From the NCBI RefSeq assembly GCF_024158915.1, contig NZ_JAMZGF010000036.1, forward strand, positions 1 through 51,860: a DNA stretch of 51,860 nt. Reading direction: 5' to 3'. This DNA is from Chryseobacterium sp. S0630 (lineage in GTDB: Bacteria; Bacteroidota; Bacteroidia; Flavobacteriales; Weeksellaceae). Below, piece after piece: positions 34,754-42,767 of the stretch. Position 1 is the first letter of the stretch, and each line of letters starts with the position of its first letter. The translations under genes and the position numbers were made by a program. The notes under the pieces were generated by a model. The model searched no databases. It saw only the letters and a list, made by a program, of their open reading frames with translations, and was not told the origin of the DNA.

Positions 34754-35875
34754 ATGAGGTTTGAACTTTATACAGCAGAAAAAGACGACAGACCGGTATT
34801 TATTACCGGAAATTTCAATACATGGAATCCTAAAGATTATAATTTCCAGCTTAAACAGACTGATACATCCAATTATTTCATAGAAATCGAAGATCAGGTA
34901 CTTCCTGATGAAATTGAATATAAATTCACAAAAGGCGGCTGGGAGAATGTAGAACTGGATCAGTATGGAAACATAACGCCCAACAGGAAAGTGAAAAAAT
35001 CTGCTGGTAAAATTTCAGATTCTGTAGAAAAATGGAGACTGAACTGGGGACCGTTCAAAGAAGAATATTATCCTATAGCAGAAGTTATTTCCGAAAATTT
35101 TTACATTCCACAGCTGGATCGTTACCGCAAAGTCTGGGCTCTTCTTCCCTACGATTATCACACAACCGATAAACGATATCCCGTTTTATACCTTCAGGAT
35201 GCACAGAATTTATTCAATGAAGGAAGCGGCTTCGGAAATTGGGAAATAGACAAAAAGCTGTCTATTCTTGCAGAGTACGGACGTGGTGATCTTATCATCA
35301 TAGCAATAGAACATGGCAGTGAGGAAAGAATCAAAGAATATATTTTTGATAATGACCATGTAGCCAACGGTTCTGAAGGAAAAAAATACATCCGCTTTAT
35401 TGCAGATACTTTAAAACCTTTTGTGGACGAAAATTACAGAACGAAAAAGGACCGCGACAATACAGGAATCGGGGGCAGTTCACTGGGAGCGCTCATCAGT
35501 ATATACAGTGGATTTCTTTATCCTGAAGTATATTCCAAGTTATTGATCTTCTCTCCTTCTCTTTGGGTAGAACCGAATAACAATTTCCCGATGATGAATT
35601 TCAGAGTTCCTTTTAAAACCAAAATTTATCTTTATGGCGGAGGTCAGGAAGGATCAAAAATGGTCAAAAGAATTCATATTTTTGAAGAATATCTGAAACG
35701 ATGGGAAGAGAAAAAACTTTTTGATTTTGAATTTAAAACCAATATCAATCCTGAAGGCACTCACAATGAGTTTTACTGGTCTCAGGAGTTTCCAAGGGCT
35801 ATTGAATGGCTCTTCTATGATAATACGGAAAATCCTGTAGAAGTAAAACCACAACAACAAAGCATAAAGAACTAA
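34754..35875 (+). CDS. Esterase (alpha/beta hydrolase) with glycogen-binding-like N-terminus
   Basis: The 373-residue protein begins with a CBM48/E-set-like domain (VFITGNFNTWNPKD, about 16-29) and continues as an esterase-D/Fes-like alpha/beta hydrolase. The nucleophile lies in GIGGSSLGA and a catalytic His in GTHNEFYW near the end. No signal peptide is seen, so it is cytoplasmic. Divergence from glgB and the binding domain suggest an acyl-carbohydrate or glucan-related ester as substrate, but ferric siderophore esterases share this fold. Confidence 0.75.
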   Translation: MRFELYTAEKDDRPVFITGNFNTWNPKDYNFQLKQTDTSNYFIEIEDQVLPDEIEYKFTKGGWENVELDQYGNITPNRKVKKSAGKISDSVEKWRLNWGPFKEEYYPIAEVISENFYIPQLDRYRKVWALLPYDYHTTDKRYPVLYLQDAQNLFNEGSGFGNWEIDKKLSILAEYGRGDLIIIAIEHGSEERIKEYIFDNDHVANGSEGKKYIRFIADTLKPFVDENYRTKKDRDNTGIGGSSLGALISIYSGFLYPEVYSKLLIFSPSLWVEPNNNFPMMNFRVPFKTKIYLYGGGQEGSKMVKRIHIFEEYLKRWEEKKLFDFEFKTNINPEGTHNEFYWSQEFPRAIEWLFYDNTENPVEVKPQQQSIKN

Positions 35876-35962
35876 ATATAAAATTGCTGTAAAAAATTTC
35901 AGTCAGACAGAACCCAATGAAGACAGCAATCTTTATGAATTTAGAAAATATAACATCTATTT

Positions 35963-37378
35963 ATGAAACTAATCAATAAAAAAAACAAAAATTACACTCA
36001 GGTTTTTCACCTGTTTACCGAGGAAGAATGGACAAAAACCAGTAAAAATTTCAATAAAAATATTTCCACTTTTTTTACAGGAAAGAAACATGAAGTTTTT
36101 GTCAATGCTCATGAAGAAGGAATTACTTATTTCATTGGATTAGGGAAATCTACTTTACAAAATTTCGAAATTCAGCAGGTAGCAGCCAAGTTTTCACAGA
36201 CACAGAAAGAAAAACTGCAGGCAGTTCCTACGTTGGCCCTTGCCGATTTCATGAACGAAAAACAGTTCGAAGAATTTGTAAAAGGACTTTTGATTGGAAC
36301 TTACAACTATCCTTTTGATAAAAAACATGCGTTCTGGAATACAAAATTTGAGTTGCATTTTGAAAATTTAAGCCAGAAAAAACTAGACCATATCAGCCAG
36401 AAAGCTGAAGCACTGGTTAATGGACAAACCGCCTGCCAGGACTGGCTTAACAAACCAGCCAATCTGAAAAAACCGGATATTTTAAGTGCATATCTTAAAA
36501 ATCTGGCTAAAAAATATGATTTAAAATACACTGCTTTCAACAGAAAGAAATGTGAAGAACTTGGATTAGGCGCTTATCTCTCTGTGAACCAAGGAAGTGC
36601 TTACGATGCTGCTTTCACTATTTTAGAATATAAAACTACAGCAAAAAACGCCAAAACTTTCGGACTGGTAGGAAAATGTATATTATTTGACACAGGAGGA
36701 ATATCAATAAAAAGCTCTGCCAATCTGCATTATATGAAATCTGATATGGGAGGTGCTACTGCGGTTTTGGGAACGTTAATCTATGCCGCTGAAATGCAGC
36801 TTCCGGTAAATATTGTCGCTGTGCTACCCATCACAGATAATGCCGTTTCAGAAAAGGCTCTCCTTCCAAGTGACGTAATCACTGCCTACAACGGAAAAAC
36901 TATTGAAGTACTTGACACAGATGCAGAAGGCAGACTGATTCTTGCAGATGGTTTATCCTATCTTTCCAAGAACTATAAAACAGATTTCCTGATTGATCTG
37001 GCGACGTTAACGGGAAGCTCGGTAAGAATGTTCGGTGACACTTGCGCTGCCATGTTCTCCAATAATGAGGAACTGAAAAATAACCTGATCAAAACCGGAG
37101 ATCAGACCAATCAGAGAGTATGGAATCTTCCTTTATGGGATGTCTGGAAAGACGATATTCAGTCTGATGTAGCCGATATGAAAAACATCTCTCTCAAACC
37201 TGTAGGAGACTGTATTATTGCTGCTAAATTCCTGGAGCAATTCATTGAAAATCACCCTAAATGGGCTCATCTGGACATTGCCGGAGTAGCCTTTGGAAGT
37301 GTAGGATATGCTAAAGAAAAAGCAGCTACAGGTTTTGGTGTTCAGCTCCTCGTGAATTTAATTGAAAATTATCACTAA
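35963..37378 (+). CDS. Leucyl aminopeptidase (M17)
   Basis: The 471-residue protein has the two-zinc M17 site: D243 and K250 in FDTGGISIK, D261 in MKSDMGG, and D320/E322/R324 in DTDAEGRL (family consensus NTDAEGRL). Cytoplasmic M17 enzymes release N-terminal residues from peptides and can also cleave Cys-Gly. It lies just upstream of the ATP-grasp cluster on the same strand, but an inverted repeat separates them, so co-transcription is uncertain. Confidence 0.93.
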   Translation: MKLINKKNKNYTQVFHLFTEEEWTKTSKNFNKNISTFFTGKKHEVFVNAHEEGITYFIGLGKSTLQNFEIQQVAAKFSQTQKEKLQAVPTLALADFMNEKQFEEFVKGLLIGTYNYPFDKKHAFWNTKFELHFENLSQKKLDHISQKAEALVNGQTACQDWLNKPANLKKPDILSAYLKNLAKKYDLKYTAFNRKKCEELGLGAYLSVNQGSAYDAAFTILEYKTTAKNAKTFGLVGKCILFDTGGISIKSSANLHYMKSDMGGATAVLGTLIYAAEMQLPVNIVAVLPITDNAVSEKALLPSDVITAYNGKTIEVLDTDAEGRLILADGLSYLSKNYKTDFLIDLATLTGSSVRMFGDTCAAMFSNNEELKNNLIKTGDQTNQRVWNLPLWDVWKDDIQSDVADMKNISLKPVGDCIIAAKFLEQFIENHPKWAHLDIAGVAFGSVGYAKEKAATGFGVQLLVNLIENYH

Positions 37379-37414
37379 AAATTAGTTTTTTACAAAAAAA
37401 CTCTGTATAATTGA

Positions 37415-37502
37415 TTAGTGGATTTTCAAAAACTCACGATATTGCATTTTTTACTATTAATAAAATAATAAATAAATGCTTTTATTTTTGAAAATCCACT
37501 AA
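37415..37502. repeat. Perfect 18-bp inverted repeat (88 bp overall)
   Basis: TTAGTGGATTTTCAAAAA (37415-37432) is repeated in exact inverse complement at 37485-37502, with 52 AT-rich bases between, including an inner GCATTT/AAATGC pair. The right arm ends 17 bases before the ATG of the first ATP-grasp gene, and a TAnnTTTG-like box TATTTTTG (37483-37490) overlaps that arm. It may be a large operator, a leader hairpin or a miniature transposable element. Confidence 0.85.
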
Positions 37503-37519
37503 ATCTTAAAAAACATTAT

Positions 37520-38734
37520 ATGGAGAAGAAAACCATTGTGTGTATTTCGTGCTATTACAAAGGCTACGATTTTATGGACGAAATGAAGAAGCTCGGCAAT
37601 AAAATCATCCTGGTAACCTCCGAAAACCTCAAAGAAAAAAACTGGCCCTGGCATGCTATTGATGAGGCATTTTACATGCTGGAACTAAAGCCGTCTGTAT
37701 GGAATCTGGAACATTTAATTCAGGGATTTTCCCACCTGATGAAAACCAGAAAAGTAGATGCTGTAGTGGCTTTGGATGATTATGACGTAGAAAAAGCTGC
37801 ATTAATCAGGGAGACATTCCGTATTCCAGGGATGGGACAGACTACCCACCGCTATTTCAGAGATAAACTGGCGATGCGCCAAAAAGCAAAAGATTCCGGG
37901 ATCAGTGTTCCTGAATTCACCGCTGTATTCAATGATCATGAAGTAGATGAATTTACAGACCGTATTCCTGCACCATGGGTACTGAAACCCAGATCCGAAG
38001 CATCCGCATCCGGAATCAAGAAAATAAGCTCCAAAGAACAGCTTCTTGAAGCACTGGAAACTCTGGGAGAGGAACGCCATCTTTTCTTACTGGAAAGCTT
38101 TAAACCTGGAGACGTTTACCATGTAGACAGCCTTACTTTTAATAAAAAAATTGTTTTTACTTCTGCTTCAAAATACCTAGCTCCTCCTATGCAGGTATCT
38201 CATGAAGGCGGAGTATTCCGCTCCAAAACTTTAGGAAGATATTCTGAAGATTTTAAAGCACTTGAAGAAATAAATGCTAAAGTACTGTCCAATTTCGGAC
38301 TGATCAACGGAGCAACCCATACAGAATTTATCCGTGGAAAAGAAGACGGAAAATGGTATTTCCTGGAAACTTCATCAAGGGTTGGCGGTGCTCATATTCC
38401 GGACCTGGTTGAAGCATCGAGTGGCATTAATATTTGGAGAGAATGGGCAAAAATTGAAGATGCTCTTCTGAGAGGTCATGATTACAGTGTTTCTCCTCCT
38501 ACAGGCTATTATTCAGGCTTAATTGTGGCACTCATTAAAGATAAAGAACCGAATTACAGCAGTTTTGAATGCGAAGAAGTTGTCAAATTTCTTCCCATAG
38601 ACTATCATGTCGGAATTGTATATAAATCCGGAGATGCCTCCGTTGTACAGGACAGACTGGATTCTGCTGCTGAAATGATTCATGCAGATATGCTGAACAT
38701 CCTGCCTCCGAAAAGCAATAAATTGAGTTCTTAA
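37520..38734 (+). CDS. ATP-grasp ligase 1
   Basis: The 404-residue protein has the biotin carboxylase-like ATP-grasp plan: an N-terminal Rossmann-like part (1-105), RDKLAMRQKAKDSGI near 114-128, the ATP loop VLKPRSEASASGI at 154-166, and WYFLETSSRVGGAH near 285-298, where E and the S/R residues replace the usual E..N metal site. It joins a carboxylate to an amine via an acyl phosphate; relatives act in dipeptide and antibiotic synthesis. It opens a same-strand cluster with an esterase, another ATP-grasp, a GCS2 enzyme and an amidotransferase. Confidence 0.85.
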   Translation: MEKKTIVCISCYYKGYDFMDEMKKLGNKIILVTSENLKEKNWPWHAIDEAFYMLELKPSVWNLEHLIQGFSHLMKTRKVDAVVALDDYDVEKAALIRETFRIPGMGQTTHRYFRDKLAMRQKAKDSGISVPEFTAVFNDHEVDEFTDRIPAPWVLKPRSEASASGIKKISSKEQLLEALETLGEERHLFLLESFKPGDVYHVDSLTFNKKIVFTSASKYLAPPMQVSHEGGVFRSKTLGRYSEDFKALEEINAKVLSNFGLINGATHTEFIRGKEDGKWYFLETSSRVGGAHIPDLVEASSGINIWREWAKIEDALLRGHDYSVSPPTGYYSGLIVALIKDKEPNYSSFECEEVVKFLPIDYHVGIVYKSGDASVVQDRLDSAAEMIHADMLNILPPKSNKLSS

Positions 38735-38846
38735 TAATGAAGCTTGACATTGATATTCAAAATGTTATTGAATTCATAATATACAATCTGCTCCAGGATT
38801 CCCTACTAAAATGTAATTTAGAAAAGATAAAACCAAATAAGGAAAA

Positions 38847-39560
38847 ATGCCTCACATAGAACATACAGAGTATTATTCAAATATATTGGGAACAAGCCTC
38901 AAAGTAGAAGTGACCGGACATTACGGCCATCCTGTCATCATGTTTCCAACTTCCCAGGGACAGTATACCCAGAATCATGATTTTCATCTCAACGGAAGTA
39001 TCAACTGGTTTATAGAACAGGGAAAAGTAAAGCTTTACAATGTACAGACCATCGACAGCTGGAGTTTTTATGATGACAACATATCTCCTCAGCAAAGAAT
39101 AAGAAACTACGAAAGATATGTACAGTTTCTGATCAAAGAATTTGTTCCTTATATTCAAAAGCTTCACAAGACCCATCGTGTGGCTGTAGCAGGCGCTAGT
39201 TTCGGAGGATATCATGCTGCTAATTTTGCTTTCAGATTTCCGGATGTGGTTTCTCACCTGTTCTGTCTTTCAGGAGCATTCAGCATAAGGAATTTTATGG
39301 ATGGTTATTCTGATGAGCTGGTATACTTCAACTGCCCGAGGGAATTTGTAAGAAATGATGAAGCCTGGAAATACAAACATATGCATATTGTGCTCGGCAC
39401 TTCTGATCAGGATATCTGCAAAGATAAAAATGTTGAAATGGCTGAAATCCTCAGGATAAAAGGCATTGACTTCTGGTATGATGAAAGAAAATGGATTGGC
39501 CACGACTGGCCGTTATGGAGAATGGTTTTCCCTACTTTCATAGGAGCTTTTTTCTCTTAA
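38847..39560 (+). CDS. Esterase-family alpha/beta hydrolase in the ligase cluster
   Basis: The 237-residue protein carries the nucleophile elbow GASFGG (about 113-118) and a late histidine in IGHDWPLW (about 219-226), giving a Ser-His hydrolase of the esterase D type. No signal peptide is present. It sits between two ATP-grasp genes and probably hydrolyses or transfers an ester or amide in the same pathway. It could also act as a thioesterase-like releasing or proofreading enzyme; that is inference. Confidence 0.8.
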   Translation: MPHIEHTEYYSNILGTSLKVEVTGHYGHPVIMFPTSQGQYTQNHDFHLNGSINWFIEQGKVKLYNVQTIDSWSFYDDNISPQQRIRNYERYVQFLIKEFVPYIQKLHKTHRVAVAGASFGGYHAANFAFRFPDVVSHLFCLSGAFSIRNFMDGYSDELVYFNCPREFVRNDEAWKYKHMHIVLGTSDQDICKDKNVEMAEILRIKGIDFWYDERKWIGHDWPLWRMVFPTFIGAFFS

Positions 39561-39613
39561 AATAATAAAAAGACAAATAGAAAAAATATACACCCACCTT
39601 AAAAACAAAAATT

Positions 39614-40567
39614 ATGACAAAAAAAGTAGGAATTCTTTTCGGTATGGAAGACACTTTTCCCTGGGCATTTATAGAAAAAGTAAATGAACTGGGAGGTGGA
39701 GATATCATTGCTGAACCCGTTACTATTGATAAATTAGAACAGGGAGCAGATTATGGTTATGCAGTGATTATCGACAGAATTTCGCAGGACGTTCCCTTTT
39801 ACAGAGCTTATTTAAAAAATGCCGCACTTAACGGCACTTATGTTATCAACAATCCATTCTGGTGGAGTGCTGATGAGAAATTTTTCAACAATGCACTGAT
39901 GTCAAAACTGGGAATTCCACTTCCTAAAACAGTTCTGCTTCCATCGCACGAAAGACCGGACAATACTTCAGAAACTTCATTCAGAAACCTGAAATTCCCT
40001 CATGACTGGGAATATATCTTCAATTATGTAGGGTTTCCGGCATACATGAAACCTCACGACGGTGGCGGCTGGAAAAACGTATACAGAGTAGAAAATCCGG
40101 ATGATCTCTGGAACAAATTGGGAGAAACGGAACAGCTGGTGATGATGGTACAGGAGGAAATTATCTTTGATGATTATTACAGAGTGTACTGTCTGGGCCA
40201 AAAATATGTCCACATTATGCCTTATGAGCCAAGAAATGCACCTCATTTAAGATATGCCACCACCCATCAGACACAAGGTGCAGAGCTTGAAAAATTATTG
40301 AAAACCATTCATGATTATACCATTAAAATGAATAAAGCGTTAGGATATGATTTCAATACGGTAGAATTTGCGGTAAGAGATGGTATTCCTTATGCTATCG
40401 ACTTCTGTAATCCCGCTCCTGATGCAGATCGCAATTCTGTAGGAGAAGAAAACTTTGCTTGGATTATAGAACACGCTGCCAAACTGGCTATTGAAAAAGC
40501 TAAAGAATATGTTCCGGGGAAACCGAATATTGCCTGGGGAACATTCGTGAAGGATTCCATTAAATAA
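39614..40567 (+). CDS. ATP-grasp ligase 2
   Basis: The 317-residue protein has a compact ATP-grasp fold: an N-terminal PreATP-grasp-like part (1-95), the ATP loop FPAYMKPHDGGGWKNVY at 141-157, DDYYRVYCLG near 185-194, and a metal-site region FAVRDGIPYAIDFCNPAPD near 253-271. In most ATP-grasps the last motif ends E.N; here it is D.CN, still compatible with magnesium binding. It is the second amide ligase of the cluster, 32 bases before the GCS2 gene. Confidence 0.83.
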   Translation: MTKKVGILFGMEDTFPWAFIEKVNELGGGDIIAEPVTIDKLEQGADYGYAVIIDRISQDVPFYRAYLKNAALNGTYVINNPFWWSADEKFFNNALMSKLGIPLPKTVLLPSHERPDNTSETSFRNLKFPHDWEYIFNYVGFPAYMKPHDGGGWKNVYRVENPDDLWNKLGETEQLVMMVQEEIIFDDYYRVYCLGQKYVHIMPYEPRNAPHLRYATTHQTQGAELEKLLKTIHDYTIKMNKALGYDFNTVEFAVRDGIPYAIDFCNPAPDADRNSVGEENFAWIIEHAAKLAIEKAKEYVPGKPNIAWGTFVKDSIK

Positions 40568-40599
40568 CATTGAAAAAGAATTAAAAAACACAAAAATAC

Positions 40600-41721
40600 A
40601 TGCATCATCAGTTTACTATTGGAATTGAAGAAGAATATCAGATCATCGATGTTGAAAGCAGAGATCTGGTTTCTCACGTTTCAAAAATCATTGAAGGCGG
40701 CAAAGCAGTTTTAAGTGAAAATTTAAAGCACGAAATGCACGAATCCATGATTGAAATGGAAACGGGAATCTGTCAGAATATACAGGAAGCCAGAGCAGAA
40801 TTAACGAATTTAAGGCGTCACCTTATCAATATCGCCCATGAGCAGGGACTTCGTGTTTCCGGAGGTGGTACTCACCCTTTTTCGCATTGGTCAGACAACA
40901 ATATCACTCAGGGAGAAAGATACATTAAAATCGTAGATGATATGGGAGATGTGGCCCGTGAAAATCTTATTTTCGGACTGCATGTTCATATTGGAATTCC
41001 CAATCGTGAAGAAGGTGTAAGAATTCAGAATGTGATGAGGTATTTCCTTCCTCACGTGTATGCCCTTTCTACCAATTCGCCTTTCTGGATTGGAAGGTAT
41101 ACAGGTTTTAAATCCTACAGACAGGAAATCTTCGTAAAATTCCCAAGAACCGGTATTCCGAGTTATTTCAACTCTCTGGCAGAGTTCGACAGCTATGTAG
41201 ATCTTCTGGTAAAAACAGGAACTATCGACAATGCCAAGAAAATCTGGTGGGATCTACGAGTACATCCGTTCTACCCTACAATTGAATTCAGAATCTGTGA
41301 TATGCCGTTGAGAATTGATGAAACGGTATGTCTTGCAGCGATTATGCAGAGTTTAGTGGCTAAAATTTATAAACTTCATCAGCAAAATCTGAGTTTCAGA
41401 AGCTACAGAAGATTATTATTGAACGAAAATAAATGGCGCGCCTCCAAAAGCGGTATCGAAGCCCATCTCATCGATTTTGGAAAAGAAGAATCTGTTCCTT
41501 ATCCTCATTTGTTGAAAGAACTTCTAGAGTTTATTGATGATGTGGTAGATGATTTGGGGTGCCGTCATGAAGTGGAATACGCATGGAAAATTCTTGAAAA
41601 CGGAACGGGTGCAGACCGACAGCTTCAGATCTTTAAGGAAACAGGCGATCTGACGAAAGTAGTTGATTATATGATCTCTGAAACCGAATATGGCATCACC
41701 CATGGTGAACCTGCTTCATAA
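40600..41721 (+). CDS. GCS2/YbdK-type carboxylate-amine ligase
   Basis: The 373-residue protein belongs to the glutamate-cysteine ligase 2 family (glutamine synthetase-like fold). The start FTIGIEEEYQ at 5-14 holds metal-binding glutamates, GGGTHPF lies near 88-94, LHVHIGI near 127-133 and EFRICDMP near 228-235. Members couple an amino acid carboxylate to an amine with ATP. The context suggests a gamma-glutamyl or similar building block for the neighbouring ligases and not plain glutathione synthesis, as no glutathione synthetase is recognised. Confidence 0.88.
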   Translation: MHHQFTIGIEEEYQIIDVESRDLVSHVSKIIEGGKAVLSENLKHEMHESMIEMETGICQNIQEARAELTNLRRHLINIAHEQGLRVSGGGTHPFSHWSDNNITQGERYIKIVDDMGDVARENLIFGLHVHIGIPNREEGVRIQNVMRYFLPHVYALSTNSPFWIGRYTGFKSYRQEIFVKFPRTGIPSYFNSLAEFDSYVDLLVKTGTIDNAKKIWWDLRVHPFYPTIEFRICDMPLRIDETVCLAAIMQSLVAKIYKLHQQNLSFRSYRRLLLNENKWRASKSGIEAHLIDFGKEESVPYPHLLKELLEFIDDVVDDLGCRHEVEYAWKILENGTGADRQLQIFKETGDLTKVVDYMISETEYGITHGEPAS

Positions 41722-41729
41722 TATTTTGG

Positions 41730-41737
41730 TAACTTTG
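41730..41737 (+). promoter_or_regulatory. Possible internal -7 box before the amidotransferase gene
   Basis: TAACTTTG matches TAnnTTTG in the 32-base gap after the GCS2 gene, 16 bases before the ATG at 41754. It could give independent expression of the amidotransferase. Confidence 0.4.
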
Positions 41738-41753
41738 CAAAAAATATGATGTA

Positions 41754-42587
41754 ATGAAAGATATTCGAATTGCTCTGCTGGACATGAACAACAATCATGT
41801 GAACCAGGGTTTTAGAAACATTAAAGAAATTTCTGAAACATTTCAGCAGAACTCTGAAGAAAATGTGGTGATCAAGACATTTGACGTGAGGTTTAAAGAT
41901 GAAATGCCGGAGATCGGAGATTTTGATATCTTCATCTCTTCCGGTGGTCCGGGAAACCCACATCGTGAAGGTTTTGCATGGGAAGACCGATTTGCAAATT
42001 TTTTAGACTCTGTTTTTGAACATAATCAACACCATGAAGAAAAAAAATACCTTTTCCTGATCTGTCATTCATTCCAGCTGGCAAGTATTCACTGGAATCT
42101 GGGAAATATCTGCAAAAGAAAGTCTTACTCTTTCGGAGTAATGCCTGTTCATAAAACAGAGGAAGGTAAAGAAGAATTCTTGTTCAAAAATCTTCAGGAT
42201 CCTTTTTATGCGGTAGATTCGAGAGCCTACCAGTTTATTGAACCGGATCATGCTCGTTTCGAAGAACTGGGAATGACTGTTATGGCGATTGAAAAATTCC
42301 GTCCTCATATCAATCTTGAAAGAGCGGTAATGGCCGTTCGCTTTTCGGAGGAAATATTCGGAACACAGTTTCACCCGGAAGCCAATCCTGAATCGCTGAT
42401 CGAAAACCTAAAGGATGAAAAGAACAAAGAAGCCATGATTGAAAGCTTCGGAATGGAAAAATATCTTGAAACGATCGATAGAATAGACGATGAAGATAAA
42501 ATCATTCTGACCAGACATCAGATTCTTCCGAGGTTCCTTCAATTTGCAAAAAAAAACATTTTGAAAGAGGCAGAGACTTTGGTTTAG
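41754..42587 (+). CDS. Class I glutamine amidotransferase-like protein
   Basis: The 277-residue protein has the full triad of class I amidotransferases: C104 in FLICHSFQLA, H207 and E209 in GTQFHPEA, and the oxyanion SSGGPG at 62-67. It would release ammonia from glutamine or cleave a gamma-glutamyl amide. A C-terminal extension (about 215-277) is not part of the catalytic core. It is the last gene before a terminator in the ligase cluster, suggesting an amide nitrogen donor or deglutamylation step. Confidence 0.87.
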   Translation: MKDIRIALLDMNNNHVNQGFRNIKEISETFQQNSEENVVIKTFDVRFKDEMPEIGDFDIFISSGGPGNPHREGFAWEDRFANFLDSVFEHNQHHEEKKYLFLICHSFQLASIHWNLGNICKRKSYSFGVMPVHKTEEGKEEFLFKNLQDPFYAVDSRAYQFIEPDHARFEELGMTVMAIEKFRPHINLERAVMAVRFSEEIFGTQFHPEANPESLIENLKDEKNKEAMIESFGMEKYLETIDRIDDEDKIILTRHQILPRFLQFAKKNILKEAETLV

Positions 42588-42588
42588 A

Positions 42589-42711
42589 AGGTTGGAGGCT
42601 GGAAGAAGGATGCCGGAAGTTATTATGAGTTGGGACTACTAGATATCCTTTTATTCATGAACTGATCTTGTAAATATTTTCATGTTTATAAGAACTTCCC
42701 TCTTCCAGCTA
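42589..42711. repeat. GGAGGCTGGAAG-type intergenic repeat (second copy)
   Basis: GGAGGCTGGAAGAAGGATGC followed by CGGAAGTTATTATGAG resembles the inverse complement of the sequence near 29330-29370, and CTTCCCTCTTCCAGCTACC closes the element in the opposite sense. It is non-coding and lies between two genes of the ligase cluster. Confidence 0.5.
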
Positions 42712-42719
42712 CCTATAAC

Positions 42720-42745
42720 AATCGGGCAGAAACGTCCGATTTTTT
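42720..42745 (+). terminator. Terminator after the amidotransferase gene
   Basis: AATCGGGC-AGAAAC-GTCCGATT (one G-U pair) followed by TTTT forms a good intrinsic terminator. It separates the first five cluster genes from the ATP-grasp-like gene that starts 23 bases later. Confidence 0.85.
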
Positions 42746-42767
42746 AACATCACAAAAGAAAAAAAAT

